This document shows, piece after piece, positions 1 to 5,777 of a stretch of 10,074 bases of DNA. Both the position numbers and the translations under genes were made by a program. How positions within the stretch are numbered: the stretch's first letter is position 1; each line of letters opens with the position of its first letter. The stretch comes from an uncultured Bacilli bacterium (GTDB taxonomy: Bacteria; Bacillota_I; Bacilli_A; RF39; UBA660): positions 1 through 10,074 of the forward strand of contig CANRLB010000038.1 in the NCBI GenBank assembly GCA_947631365.1, read 5' to 3'. The notes under the pieces were generated by a model. That model did no database searches, was not told the DNA's origin, and was given only the letters and a program-made list of their open reading frames with translations.

Positions 1-232
1 TGGGAACACCACGCCCATTATCAGCAATAGTAATTGAACCATCTTTATGTAAGACAATCTTAATATAATTACCATATCCATTTATTATTTCATCAATACC
101 ATTATCAACAATTTCCCATACTAAATGATGTAGGCCCCTTTTATCAGTTGAGCCAATATACATACCAGGACGTTTTCTAACCGCCTCTAAACCTTCTAAT
201 ATTTTAATAGATGATTCATCATATTTTGCCAT
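1..232 (-). CDS. parE: DNA topoisomerase IV subunit B (ParE), N-terminal part
   Basis: This is the ATPase subunit of a type IIA topoisomerase, which powers DNA strand passage and chromosome decatenation in the cytoplasm. Only the first 77 codons are present; the gene continues past the left edge. The GHKL ATPase signature is visible: LEGLEAVRKRPGMYIG (residues 12-27), the N box WEIVDN (39-44, with E40 and N44) and the glycine-rich DNGRG (71-75). The text DKRGLHHLVWEIVDN followed by INGYGN resembles Firmicutes ParE more than GyrB, where ALAGY is usual, but GyrB cannot be excluded from so short a piece. Upstream in-frame ATGs exist at 251-253 and 245-247. I chose ATG 230-232 because GGTGA (241-245) lies 8 nt before it and a likely -10 box overlaps the upstream ATG. 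One oddity is VDNGIDE where VDNSIDE is common. Confidence 0.8.
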   Translation of the reverse strand, partial: MAKYDESSIKILEGLEAVRKRPGMYIGSTDKRGLHHLVWEIVDNGIDEIINGYGNYIKIVLHKDGSITIADNGRGVP

Positions 233-251
233 ATCTATTTTCACCATCTTC

Positions 252-281
252 ATTTTATCATAGGCTTGCAAGTTATTTCAA
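252..281 (-). promoter_or_regulatory. Putative parE promoter
   Basis: Read on the minus strand, TTGAAA (276-281) is followed after 18 nt by TAAAAT (252-257), preceded by TG in the extended -10 position. Transcription would begin near 245, so the ATGs at 251-253 and 245-247 would be outside the message or at its extreme end. This supports the start at 232. The predicted leader is very short. Confidence 0.45.
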
Positions 282-312
282 CTTTACCTGGACAATTTTT
301 GACGCAAACCAT

Positions 313-338
313 AAAAAAACAAACTATTTAAAGTTTGC
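313..338 (-). terminator. Terminator after the first SipW-type protein gene
   Basis: On the minus strand CAAACT and AGTTTG (320-325 and 332-337 on the plus strand) form a 6-bp stem with a 6-nt loop, followed directly by seven U residues (A-run 313-319). It begins 7 nt after the stop codon at 345-347 and separates that gene from parE. Confidence 0.8.
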
Positions 339-344
339 TATTAT

Positions 345-1034
345 TTATGATACCGTACAACTTGTAGTTGTAACTGTTATGGTAACTGAAATATTTTTGC
401 CTGCCATCGCACTTTGATCAGTACCTTCGATAGAACCATTACTACCTAAACTTGCATTTTGAAAATAAACATTTCCAACAAGACTTTTGCTATTACTTCC
501 GTTTTCTCCTTTTAAAGTATAACTAAAATTTTTGCTCACAGTTCCCGAAGTTTTTAAGGTAGATAAATCAAGTGGCGATGTTAAATCTGTAATAGTAATA
601 CCATTAGAATTTTGTAATTCAAAATACAAGCTATTGCCAGCTAATACGTTTTTTATATCTCCATTAAGTGTAATAGTTAAAGTGCCGGTGCAACTATAAC
701 TATATTTAGTATCTCCCCCGTTAACAGTCATTGTTGCCAAAGTTATATTTGGAGCAGTTTCTTTAGAACTTGTATCACTACTAGTATTTTCAACAGCATA
801 ATATTTTTTGCCTTGATTTGCTAAAGTCATTTGTTTAGCTGATACATTTAACGTTAAAGTTTTAGATCCTGTAGTACCAACTAATCCAATGTTAGGAGTG
901 AAAACATTAATATTAGTAGTTGCTGAAGTATTTTCACCTACAACTGAAAAATAAGCATATGAAGCTCCTACTACCGCCGCTAATAATACCGCAATTGCAA
1001 TTACTGATAATACTATTGATCCTTTTTTAAGCAT
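345..1034 (-). CDS. Secreted protein with SipW-dependent-type signal peptide (paralogue 1)
   Basis: A 229-residue protein with a positively charged start (MLKKG), one hydrophobic segment (about 6-24) and the box GASYAYFS (23-30), which resembles the signal peptides of TasA/CotN-type proteins cut by SipW. Cleavage is expected after A27. The rest is rich in Thr, Ser, Asn and Gly with alternating beta-strand patterns, suggesting a secreted beta-sandwich subunit for a cell-surface fibre or matrix; this role is inferred. Two cysteines remain after cleavage, C115 and C226, the latter near the C-terminus. There is no LPXTG motif or C-terminal membrane segment, so it is released or assembled rather than sortase-anchored. 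It is paralogous to the gene at 2409-3140. SD AGGAGGG precedes the ATG, and the gene is monocistronic. No SipW peptidase gene is in the window. Confidence 0.85.
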   Translation of the reverse strand: MLKKGSIVLSVIAIAVLLAAVVGASYAYFSVVGENTSATTNINVFTPNIGLVGTTGSKTLTLNVSAKQMTLANQGKKYYAVENTSSDTSSKETAPNITLATMTVNGGDTKYSYSCTGTLTITLNGDIKNVLAGNSLYFELQNSNGITITDLTSPLDLSTLKTSGTVSKNFSYTLKGENGSNSKSLVGNVYFQNASLGSNGSIEGTDQSAMAGKNISVTITVTTTSCTVS

Positions 1035-1041
1035 TATATTT

Positions 1042-1049
1042 CCCTCCTC
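1042..1049 (-). promoter_or_regulatory. Strong ribosome binding site of paralogue 1
   Basis: On the minus strand GAGGAGGG lies 7 nt before the ATG at 1032-1034. It is nearly full complementarity to the 16S tail and suggests high expression. Paralogue 2 has a similar doubled site. Confidence 0.8.
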
Positions 1050-1084
1050 ATAAGAAAAAACAAATACTTTATCCTTATCTAAAT

Positions 1085-1112
1085 TTTATAACATTTATTA
1101 TATCAAAGTCAA
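1085..1112 (-). promoter_or_regulatory. Putative promoter of paralogue 1, overlapping a palindrome
   Basis: On the minus strand TTGACT (1107-1112) is followed after 16 nt by TATAAA (1085-1090). An alternative extended -10, TGATATAAT, lies at 1097-1105. Either choice overlaps the inverted repeat at 1102-1125, so a protein or RNA structure at that repeat could affect initiation. Confidence 0.5.
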
Positions 1113-1125
1113 TTATGACTTTGAT
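1102..1125. repeat. Perfect 10-bp inverted repeat (hairpin or operator)
   Basis: ATCAAAGTCA and TGACTTTGAT are exact complements separated by ATTA. On the plus strand the hairpin is followed by a T-rich run (1126-1140), as in an intrinsic terminator, but no plus-strand gene lies to its left. On the minus strand it follows the nuclease gene and lacks a U tract after the stem. It could be a 3' end, a block to antisense transcription, or an operator over the promoter of paralogue 1. Confidence 0.65.
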
Positions 1126-1163
1126 TGTTTTTCTTATTTTACACAATTTTTATTAATAAATAC

Positions 1164-1994
1164 CTAATTTAATTTACTATTATCTTTAATTTTTATTATG
1201 TCTTTTATTGGCATCTCTGTTATACGAGATACTTCTTCAATTGATATTCCATTTTCTAGCATTTTCTTAGCAACATAAATTCTTCCTTCAGCACGCCCTT
1301 CAATTCGCCCTTCATCTCTTAATTCATCACACCATATTTTAAAGTTTTCTTCTGATGATGTTTGATTCCACTCTTTTAAAAATCTTATTGCATCTTCCAT
1401 ATATTCATCTCCTTTTGCAATTTTTTCTATTTCTTTCACACTATCACTTCCTATTATTCTTAAATATCTTATAAATCTACTTTCATCTTTTTTAAAAGGA
1501 ATTTCTTTAACTTTATCATATCTTACTAAATACATAACTATATTATCATTTATCTCTTTATTAGTTACTTTATTTTTTATACTATATCCATTTACTATTT
1601 CTAAATTTTCTTTCTTATAATTTCCTTTTATTAAATTTAGACTTATAACTTTTTGATATTTTTGAGATTTTATACCCCTTTTTTGATTACTATATAACCT
1701 ACAAAGATATCCTAAACTTTTATTATAATCTCTCGTTCTAAATCTATCTTTATACATTTCTAATGAAATTATTGTATTTTCTTCAATAAGAAGTAAATCA
1801 CCATAATAAGCTCGATATTTTTTATTATCAGAAGTTATATAAGCTTGTGGTTCTATTTCAATTAACATATTAATATTACCATCTTTACCTATATAATCTA
1901 AAAATGATTTAATAAAATCTTCTAAAATTTCTTTATGGGAGAATACATGTTTAAAAGCTCGATCATCTGTAAGTAAGCTAAACACCGTTGACAT
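1164..1994 (-). CDS. Rpn family recombination-promoting nuclease / putative transposase (PD-(D/E)XK)
   Basis: A 276-residue protein of the PD-(D/E)XK family annotated as Rpn or 'transposase' (PF12784-like). In this family, members studied in E. coli (RpnA-E) act as DNA endonucleases that promote RecA-independent recombination. The core is visible: D66 in YYGDLLLI, then after a strand the motif ISLEMYK (76-82) with E79, where E. coli members have EMQ. A helix-rich middle follows (NKSLGYLCRLYSNQ, about 91-104). The C-terminus has the charged EGR repeat (228-238: EGRIEGRAEGR) and a helix-turn-helix-like end, VAKKMLENGISIEEVSRITEMPIKDI, both usual for the family. The length is within the usual range and the frame is intact. 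The ATG has SD AGAAAGGAG 4 nt upstream. It is alone between two secreted-protein genes. Whether it moves DNA here is unknown. Confidence 0.87.
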   Translation of the reverse strand: MSTVFSLLTDDRAFKHVFSHKEILEDFIKSFLDYIGKDGNINMLIEIEPQAYITSDNKKYRAYYGDLLLIEENTIISLEMYKDRFRTRDYNKSLGYLCRLYSNQKRGIKSQKYQKVISLNLIKGNYKKENLEIVNGYSIKNKVTNKEINDNIVMYLVRYDKVKEIPFKKDESRFIRYLRIIGSDSVKEIEKIAKGDEYMEDAIRFLKEWNQTSSEENFKIWCDELRDEGRIEGRAEGRIYVAKKMLENGISIEEVSRITEMPIKDIIKIKDNSKLN

Positions 1995-2030
1995 AGGACT
2001 CCTTTCTAAAAGGGAATTATTTTTCTCCCT
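1995..2030 (-). promoter_or_regulatory. Nuclease leader with SD that can be sequestered
   Basis: On the minus strand the SD AAAGGAG (1999-2005) can pair through AAAGG (2001-2005) with CCTTT (2009-2013) across a 3-nt loop. Upstream, AGGGA (2026-2030) can instead pair with TCCCT (2011-2015), which uses the same bases. The two hairpins are mutually exclusive, so one would hide and the other expose the SD. The stems are only 5 bp. Confidence 0.35.
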
Positions 2031-2140
2031 CTAATAATATATATTGCGTTTTTTCTTCAATTTCCTTTTAATTTTTAAAAATATTTTTATAAATTTACAT
2101 TTTTGATTACCAAATCTCTATAGATTTTGCAATAAAAAGC

Positions 2141-2167
2141 AAAAAAAGAAGCATAATTTGCCTCTTT
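2141..2167 (-). terminator. Free-standing intrinsic terminator
   Basis: On the minus strand AAAGAGGC pairs with GCTTCTTT (2160-2167 with 2145-2152; 8 bp, one G-U) around a 7-nt loop and runs into U residues (A-run 2141-2147). The paralogue 2 gene already has its own terminator about 185 nt upstream, so this one is either a backup or ends a short, unrecognised transcript. Confidence 0.7.
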
Positions 2168-2351
2168 ACTAAATATATATTTAATACATTATCAATACTA
2201 TAAATTTTTTACAATCTTTTTGAAAAGTTTTCATCATTATACCTTATAAATTTTATAATAAAGTCTTTAAAAAATATGCCTAATTTTAGTTAAAGAAAAA
2301 AGTATTCCTATTAAAATTATCAAATATTCAAAAAATATTAGTGTATAACAT

Positions 2352-2390
2352 AAAAAACGAGCTCTCGCCATTACATGGGGTTGCTCGTTT
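2352..2390 (-). terminator. Two-tier terminator after paralogue 2
   Basis: On the minus strand AAACGAGC (2383-2390) pairs with GCTCGTTT (2355-2362) and leads into a U tract. The 20-nt loop contains a second small stem, CCAT / ATGG. The hairpin is much richer in G and C than its surroundings and starts about 18 nt after the stop codon at 2409-2411. Confidence 0.82.
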
Positions 2391-2408
2391 ACCATCGCTT
2401 GAGACATA

Positions 2409-3140
2409 TTAATCAGTCTTTGGTGAAGTTGTTTCACAACCAGACACTGTAGTTGTAAGTTGTATCGTTAAACTTTTATCAGCAAGATAGTTTTGAGGTT
2501 TAGCGTTAGAATTTAATAACCAAATTTGAGCCTTAATAGCTTTATTAGCATTATTGGTTAAATCAAAAGTTCCTGTGCCAGTAAATGTTACAGTGCCAGT
2601 TTTATTGTCATCCCCTTCACCATTATAAGTTACTTTAGTCACTCCATCACTTTTAAAATCAAAAGAGCTCACACCATCAAATCCAGAATATCCATCTGCA
2701 CTTAAAGTGATAAAAAGATCTCCTGTTTGCAAATGACCAGTCATTGTTCCACTTAAATCAGCTCGTACACTAATTTGACATTTAACTGTATCGCCATTGT
2801 CAGCTCCAGTTAAATTAACTTTAGCTATTTCAATATCTTTTGGATCTTTAGAATACACACCACCAGTAGTTATATCTTCGCTTTTCTCAGTAGATTTAAT
2901 AACATAATATTTTACATCTGATCCTGCAGCTTTCATATCTTCTGCAGTTAAAGTTAGTACATAAGGTCCTTCATTTTTAGTAACATTAACTGCACCTATT
3001 TTACCAGTACTAGCATTTACATCAGTCGTTGCGTTTTGAGTACCAGCAACACTAAAGTATGCAAATGTAGCACCTACTACTGCAACTAATAATGTAGCAA
3101 CTGCAATAACTGTTAATAACATTGTATTTTTCTTATCCAT
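2409..3140 (-). CDS. Secreted protein with SipW-dependent-type signal peptide (paralogue 2)
   Basis: A 243-residue protein with N-terminus MDKKN, a hydrophobic segment (about 7-24) and GATFAYFS (23-30); cleavage is expected after A27, exactly where it falls in the paralogue at 345-1034. The two share a pattern along their length: LTLxxxxM (about 63-69), VKYYVIKST (76-84), the IEIAKVNL strand (103-110), C121, GDLFITL (140-146), a late QIWLLN strand (205-210) and LTIQLTTTVSGC ending in C235. C121 and C235 match C115 and C226 of paralogue 1 and could form a disulphide after export. It lacks a sortase motif and a C-terminal anchor. A surface-fibre or matrix role like TasA/CotN is inferred from the signal type only. 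It has its own near-consensus promoter, a doubled SD and a terminator. Confidence 0.85.
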   Translation of the reverse strand: MDKKNTMLLTVIAVATLLVAVVGATFAYFSVAGTQNATTDVNASTGKIGAVNVTKNEGPYVLTLTAEDMKAAGSDVKYYVIKSTEKSEDITTGGVYSKDPKDIEIAKVNLTGADNGDTVKCQISVRADLSGTMTGHLQTGDLFITLSADGYSGFDGVSSFDFKSDGVTKVTYNGEGDDNKTGTVTFTGTGTFDLTNNANKAIKAQIWLLNSNAKPQNYLADKSLTIQLTTTVSGCETTSPKTD

Positions 3141-3152
3141 GTTAAAAAATTT

Positions 3153-3163
3153 CCCTCCCTCCT
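3153..3163 (-). promoter_or_regulatory. Doubled ribosome binding site of paralogue 2
   Basis: On the minus strand AGGAGGGAGGG places two overlapping SD cores 12 or more nt before the ATG at 3138-3140. Spacing is longer than ideal, but no other start fits the signal peptide. Confidence 0.7.
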
Positions 3164-3205
3164 ATTTTAATAATATTTCCGAAATACTATTATATTTCTA
3201 TACTA

Positions 3206-3234
3206 ATCATACAAAATTATTGGGTAAGTGTCAA
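3206..3234 (-). promoter_or_regulatory. Sigma-A promoter of paralogue 2
   Basis: On the minus strand a perfect TTGACA (3229-3234) is followed after 17 nt by TATGAT (3206-3211). Start of transcription is expected near 3199, giving a leader of about 60 nt. This is the closest to consensus in the window and, with the strong SD, suggests abundant product. Confidence 0.75.
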
Positions 3235-3346
3235 TAAAATAAGTATCTTTTTTTTATATAAATTATTACAAAAGTTGACAATTACTATTATTAAACAACT
3301 AAAAATAGCATTTTTAAATATATGTAAAATAAATGTTTACCATAAT

Positions 3347-3374
3347 AAAAATGATGAAATTAATCATCACTTTT
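3347..3374 (-). terminator. Terminator at the end of der
   Basis: On the minus strand TGATGA and TCATCA (3364-3369 and 3352-3357) form a stem around a 6-nt loop. It extends outward by a G-U and four A-U pairs and is followed by U-rich sequence. The stem includes the last codons and the stop codon of der. Confidence 0.65.
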
Positions 3375-4664
3375 ATTTTTAAATTGTAATATTATTGGAG
3401 TTCCCACTAAATCAAATGCTTCTCTTAATTTATTTTCTAAATATCTTTCATAACTAAAATGGACTAAATTTTTATTATTAACATTAAAAGTAATTTTAGG
3501 TGGTCTACTATCAGTTTGATGAGTAAAATAAATTTTTAATCTTTTACCCTTATATGATGGTGGTTCATGAAGTGATACGGCTTCCATAATTACATCATTA
3601 AGTAAACTTGTTTTAATCTCTTTTCTATTATTCTCATATGCTTTAATTACTTCTGGCATTAAAGTATTTAATCTTTTCTTCGTTTTAGCTGATGTAAAAA
3701 CAAAATTAATATATGGTACAAAATTAAAATAAACTTCTAATTCTTTTTTCCATCTTTTAATATCTTCATTGGGATCTTCTACCGTATCCCATTTATTAAC
3801 ACATATAACTATACCCTTACCTGCTTCAATACAATAAGATAAAATATGTTTATCATGTTCAATAATTCCTGTACTAGCATCAATAACTAAAACACATACA
3901 TCACTTCTATCAATTGCTTTCATGCTTCGCATTAAACTATATTTTTCAAGGGTCTCATAAATTCTGCCTTTTTTTCTCATCCCTGCTGTATCAATTACAA
4001 TATAATCTTTTTTATTATAAGTAAATCTAGTATCAATGGCATCTCTTGTTGTACCAGCAACATCACTAACTATTACTCTACTTTCATTAAGTAAAGCATT
4101 TATTAAAGAACTTTTACCAACATTAGGTCTTCCCACAAAACAAAATTTTAAAATATTTTCATTTGTTTCCTCTTCTTCATTTATATCACTTGTTAAATAA
4201 TCAAGTAATTCATTAAAACCTAAATTATGTTCAGCAGATACTCCCATTACCTTTGAAAATCCTAATTCATAATAATTATAAATATTATTACTTCTTTTAT
4301 CATTATCAATTTTATTTACTAAAACAATAACTTCTTTATTACTTTTTTTAAGCATATTACGAATTTTTTTATCGGCCTCAGTTAAATCTTCAAGGCCATC
4401 AACCACAAAAAGAATAGTATCAGCTTCAAAAATAGCTATCTCTGCTTGCATAATAATATCTTCATCAAAATTATCATGACTACCATGAATACCACCAGTA
4501 TCAATTAAATTAAATTTCTTACCATTATAAGATACAATCCCATATATTCTATCTCTAGTTACCCCTGGTGTATCTGAAATAATGGCTTTTTTTTCTTTAA
4601 TTAAACGATTAAAAATACTACTTTTACCAACATTAGGTTTTCCAATTAAACAAACACTTTTCAT
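3360..4664 (-). CDS. der: Ribosome-assembly GTPase Der (EngA)
   Basis: Der is an essential tandem GTPase that binds the 50S precursor and is needed for large-subunit maturation. All parts of the 434-residue protein are present, at the normal family length. The first G domain has GKPNVGKSS (8-16), DTPGVTRDR (31-39), DTGG (55-58), NKID (117-120) and SAE (143-145). An acidic linker (EEEETNEN, 163-170) leads to the second G domain with GRPNVGKSS (178-186), DVAGTTRDA (201-209), DTAGMRKKG (225-233), NKWD (290-293) and TSAK (324-327). The C-terminal KH-like domain spans about 353-434. It is the last gene of the engB-pilin-der operon: its SD AGGGGG (4670-4675) overlaps the TAG of the pilin gene, and 9 nt separate stop and start. 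A terminator overlaps its stop codon. Confidence 0.97.
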   Translation of the reverse strand: MKSVCLIGKPNVGKSSIFNRLIKEKKAIISDTPGVTRDRIYGIVSYNGKKFNLIDTGGIHGSHDNFDEDIIMQAEIAIFEADTILFVVDGLEDLTEADKKIRNMLKKSNKEVIVLVNKIDNDKRSNNIYNYYELGFSKVMGVSAEHNLGFNELLDYLTSDINEEEETNENILKFCFVGRPNVGKSSLINALLNESRVIVSDVAGTTRDAIDTRFTYNKKDYIVIDTAGMRKKGRIYETLEKYSLMRSMKAIDRSDVCVLVIDASTGIIEHDKHILSYCIEAGKGIVICVNKWDTVEDPNEDIKRWKKELEVYFNFVPYINFVFTSAKTKKRLNTLMPEVIKAYENNRKEIKTSLLNDVIMEAVSLHEPPSYKGKRLKIYFTHQTDSRPPKITFNVNNKNLVHFSYERYLENKLREAFDLVGTPIILQFKNKSDD

Positions 4665-4673
4665 AATATCCCC

Positions 4674-5093
4674 CTAACTACAAGATAAATTATTATCTTG
4701 ATTTATTATCGAATAAATTTTATCATTTTTAAAATAAATAATAATATCTAAATTATCTAAATATTTATTATCATTACTAGGATCTAAAATACATATATAA
4801 CTATCAAATTCACAATTATTATCACTTTCTATATAATCATCTACTAAATCATGAACTTTAATATTTAAACATTGATAATTATTATATAATTTATTACTAT
4901 TTTTAATTAAATCTATTCTATCTTCTCCATATAATATAGCTTTTTCATTAATATAATCTAATTTTCTTTTTAACATATTATTTTTAATTAATTTATTAAT
5001 ATTAGTAAAAGAAGGCACTGAAATTGCTAAAATAAGAGAAATTAAAGAAATAACTGCTAATAACTCAATTAAAGTAAAGCCCTTTTTATTCAT
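4674..5093 (-). CDS. Type IV prepilin-like protein (N-methylation motif)
   Basis: A 139-residue protein with a class III prepilin signal: the leader MNKKG is followed by FTLIELLAVISLISLILAIS. Cleavage and N-methylation are expected between G5 and F6 by a prepilin peptidase, with E10 being the conserved Glu5 of the mature pilin and P27 the usual helix proline. The hydrophobic helix (6-26) would anchor it in the membrane before assembly into a pilus or pseudopilus. The soluble part contains C75, C94, C101 and C138, enough for two disulphides; the CLNIKVHDLVDDYI segment (75-88) resembles the region after the helix in other Gram-positive pseudopilins. It lies in an operon between two GTPase genes: its SD AGAGGA (5098-5103) overlaps the engB stop. 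No pilus assembly ATPase or peptidase is in the window, so the machine it belongs to is unknown. Confidence 0.88.
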   Translation of the reverse strand: MNKKGFTLIELLAVISLISLILAISVPSFTNINKLIKNNMLKRKLDYINEKAILYGEDRIDLIKNSNKLYNNYQCLNIKVHDLVDDYIESDNNCEFDSYICILDPSNDNKYLDNLDIIIYFKNDKIYSIINQDNNLSCS

Positions 5094-5101
5094 ATAATCC
5101 T

Positions 5102-5689
5102 CTATTTATTTAAATAACTACTAATAATATCTAATACTTCATTACGCCCTTTTTTAGTAATAGTAGACCAAGGAATAAAAGTATCTTCTTCTTTTAAATT
5201 AAAAGCATTTTTAATTAATTTATCTTGTTTAACTCGCCCATTTTTTGTAACTTTATCATATTTAGTAGCCACAATAGTTATATTTAAATTATAATATTTT
5301 AAAAAATTATACATTAAAATATCATCTTCTGTAGGTTTATGACGATAATCTACTAATAAAAAAACATGACTTAAATTTTTTCGTGTTTTTAAATAGTCTT
5401 CAATCATTAAACCAAATTTCTTTTGTGTTTCTTTGGCTACACTGGCATATCCATAACCAGGAACATCAACTAAATAAAAATTATCATTAACTAAATAAAA
5501 ATTTAATGTTTGCGTTTTACCTGGTTTAGATGAAGTTCTAGCAAAGTTTTTTCTTTCAATTAAAGTATTAATAAAACTACTTTTACCAACATTACTTCTC
5601 CCTAAAAGTAAAAATTCATTTAAATTATCTATTGGATATTGACTAACACGAATAGCAATAATAGGTTCTTTAACAGAATCAATTTGCAT
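5102..5689 (-). CDS. engB: Ribosome biogenesis GTP-binding protein EngB (YsxC/YihA)
   Basis: A single-domain GTPase required in Firmicutes for late assembly of the 50S subunit; 195 residues, the usual size. Motifs are in order: GRSNVGKSS (30-38, G1), the switch I region with SSKPGKTQTLNFY (53-65), DVPGYGYA (75-82, G3), TKYDK (142-146, G4) and STITKKG (175-181, the SSxTxKG-like G5). The family-typical N-terminal extension (about 25 residues) is present. It is the first gene of an operon with the prepilin and der genes, which places two ribosome-assembly GTPases under one promoter. The start ATG has only a modest SD, GGTGA (5696-5700), 6 nt away, as in the leader of the probable parE. The TAG stop is shared with the SD of the next gene. 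Confidence 0.96.
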   Translation of the reverse strand: MQIDSVKEPIIAIRVSQYPIDNLNEFLLLGRSNVGKSSFINTLIERKNFARTSSKPGKTQTLNFYLVNDNFYLVDVPGYGYASVAKETQKKFGLMIEDYLKTRKNLSHVFLLVDYRHKPTEDDILMYNFLKYYNLNITIVATKYDKVTKNGRVKQDKLIKNAFNLKEEDTFIPWSTITKKGRNEVLDIISSYLNK

Positions 5690-5706
5690 AAAAAATCACC
5701 AATTAA

Positions 5707-5735
5707 ATTATATATTAAATTAATATTATTTGCAA
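5707..5735 (-). promoter_or_regulatory. Promoter of the engB-pilin-der operon
   Basis: On the minus strand TTGCAA (5730-5735) is followed after exactly 17 nt by a perfect TATAAT (5707-5712). Transcription would start near 5700, leaving a leader of only about 11 nt that still includes the GGTGA site. It lies directly downstream of the glmS terminator. Confidence 0.7.
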
Positions 5736-5749
5736 ATCATTAATCATAT

Positions 5750-5777
5750 AAAAAACAACCAGATAATTCTGATTGTT
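5750..5777 (-). terminator. glmS terminator
   Basis: On the minus strand AACAATCAG (5769-5777) pairs with CTGGTTGTT (5754-5762), 9 bp with one U-G, around a 6-nt loop, and continues into a U tract. The stem overlaps two bases of the glmS stop codon (5776-5778). Confidence 0.85.

Larger units (their letters stand above)
1995..2408. other. Gene-poor stretch between nuclease and paralogue 2
   Basis: This 414-nt, strongly AT-rich stretch contains the nuclease leader, a small inverted repeat (AAATCT / AGATTT at 2112-2127), a free-standing minus-strand terminator (2141-2167) and the terminator of paralogue 2 (2352-2390). I see no convincing protein gene. A -10-like TATAAT (2236-2241, minus) with no good -35 box lies about 70 nt before the free-standing terminator. 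Confidence 0.6.

Noticed and set aside
211..417. Plus-strand open frame of 68 codons
   Set aside because: It runs antisense across the parE start, a terminator and the end of a secreted-protein gene, has no SD, and its product resembles nothing.
1102..1994. The nuclease gene as part of an insertion sequence with terminal inverted repeats
   Set aside because: The palindrome at 1102-1125 has no partner on the other side of the gene, and I found no matching flanking repeats.
2112..2127. Inverted repeat AAATCT/AGATTT as a terminator
   Set aside because: No U tract follows on either strand; a short A/T-rich palindrome is expected by chance here.
2181..2237. Minus-strand ORF of 18 residues (MMKTFQKDCKKFIVLIMY)
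   Set aside because: Very short, weak AAGG site only 4 nt from the ATG, and the start overlaps a possible -10 box; chance is likely in such AT-rich DNA.
3276..3281. TTGACA-like box on the plus strand between paralogue 2 and der
   Set aside because: No -10 at a proper distance and no plus-strand gene follows.
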